Assembly (NCBI GenBank): GCA_002403115.1 | Contig: DHHE01000181.1 | Span: 1 to 5,248, forward strand | Source: a bacterium UBP2_UBA4780 | Lineage (GTDB): Bacteria; Edwardsbacteria; AC1; EtOH8 | DNA: 5,248 bases | Direction: 5' to 3' | In this document: piece by piece, positions 5,244 through 5,248 of the stretch | Layout: the number at the start of each line of letters is the position of its first letter | How positions within the stretch are numbered: the first letter of the stretch is position 1 | Made by a program: the position numbers and the translations under genes | Notes under the pieces: model-generated | The model's database searches: none | Seen by the model: the letters and a program-made list of their open reading frames with translations, nothing else | What the model was told of the DNA's origin: nothing

Positions 5244-5248
5244 ACTGT

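Larger units (their letters stand above)
4860..5248. other. Non-coding region rich in inverted repeats
   Basis: No reading frame with a convincing start, ribosome-binding site or codon bias is seen on either strand in these 389 bases. The region instead holds four separate near-perfect short inverted repeats and one longer-range complementary pair: GGGGCGCAG at 4950-4958 with CTGCGCCCC at 5062-5070. The long-range pair frames a core of about 100 bases. The layout resembles an intergenic dispersed repeat or a structured RNA rather than a decayed gene, but no family is recognised with certainty. It lies upstream of the first ClpX-like gene. Confidence 0.5.

Noticed and set aside
5120..5248. Minus-strand open end of about 22 residues entering from the right edge
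   Set aside because: It stops within the 5171-5193 hairpin and is too short to judge. A plus-strand ribosome-binding site at the edge fits better with a divergent gene.
1..5248. CRISPR array, tRNA, rRNA or insertion-sequence transposase
   Set aside because: No regularly spaced direct repeats, no cloverleaf-like segment, no rRNA-like sequence and no transposase motif were seen on either strand.

Overview
The window comes from a GC-rich bacterial chromosome or contig. Codons strongly favour G or C in the third position, AGG arginine codons are frequent, genes are preceded by Shine-Dalgarno sites, and one product carries a classical Sec-type signal peptide. Nothing fixes the lineage: there is no rRNA, tRNA or marker gene. 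A Gram-negative-type or uncultured-phylum bacterium is a reasonable guess only.

All five supported genes lie on the minus strand, so transcription runs from right to left. At the right end (about 4820-5248) is a non-coding region with several near-perfect inverted repeats. Next comes a 525-residue AAA+ ATPase with a ClpX-type core (3242-4819). A 181-base gap follows, holding a 12-bp terminator-like hairpin and then a sigma70-like promoter with a perfect TATAAT box. That promoter precedes a second ClpX-type AAA+ ATPase (1420-3060, 546 residues). Three small genes follow with short gaps and probably share its transcript: a 180-residue exported protein (814-1356), a 58-residue strongly basic protein (612-788), and a TPR-like repeat protein that runs off the left edge (1-554).

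The point of interest is the tandem pair of divergent ClpX paralogues. Both keep the full ATPase machinery: Walker A and B, the GYxG pore loop, sensor 1, the arginine finger and the sensor-2 arginine. Both also keep the IGF tripeptide that ClpX uses to dock on ClpP. Both lack the N-terminal zinc-binding domain of true ClpX and have instead a shared domain of about 160-190 residues, which looks like a winged-helix module. Both also lack the stretch that carries the RKH pore loop in ClpX. I infer two specialised unfoldases, possibly partners in one ring or alternative rings, that could feed the housekeeping ClpP with substrates chosen by the new N-domain. The small genes downstream may be clients, adaptors or unrelated passengers; the sequence alone does not say which.
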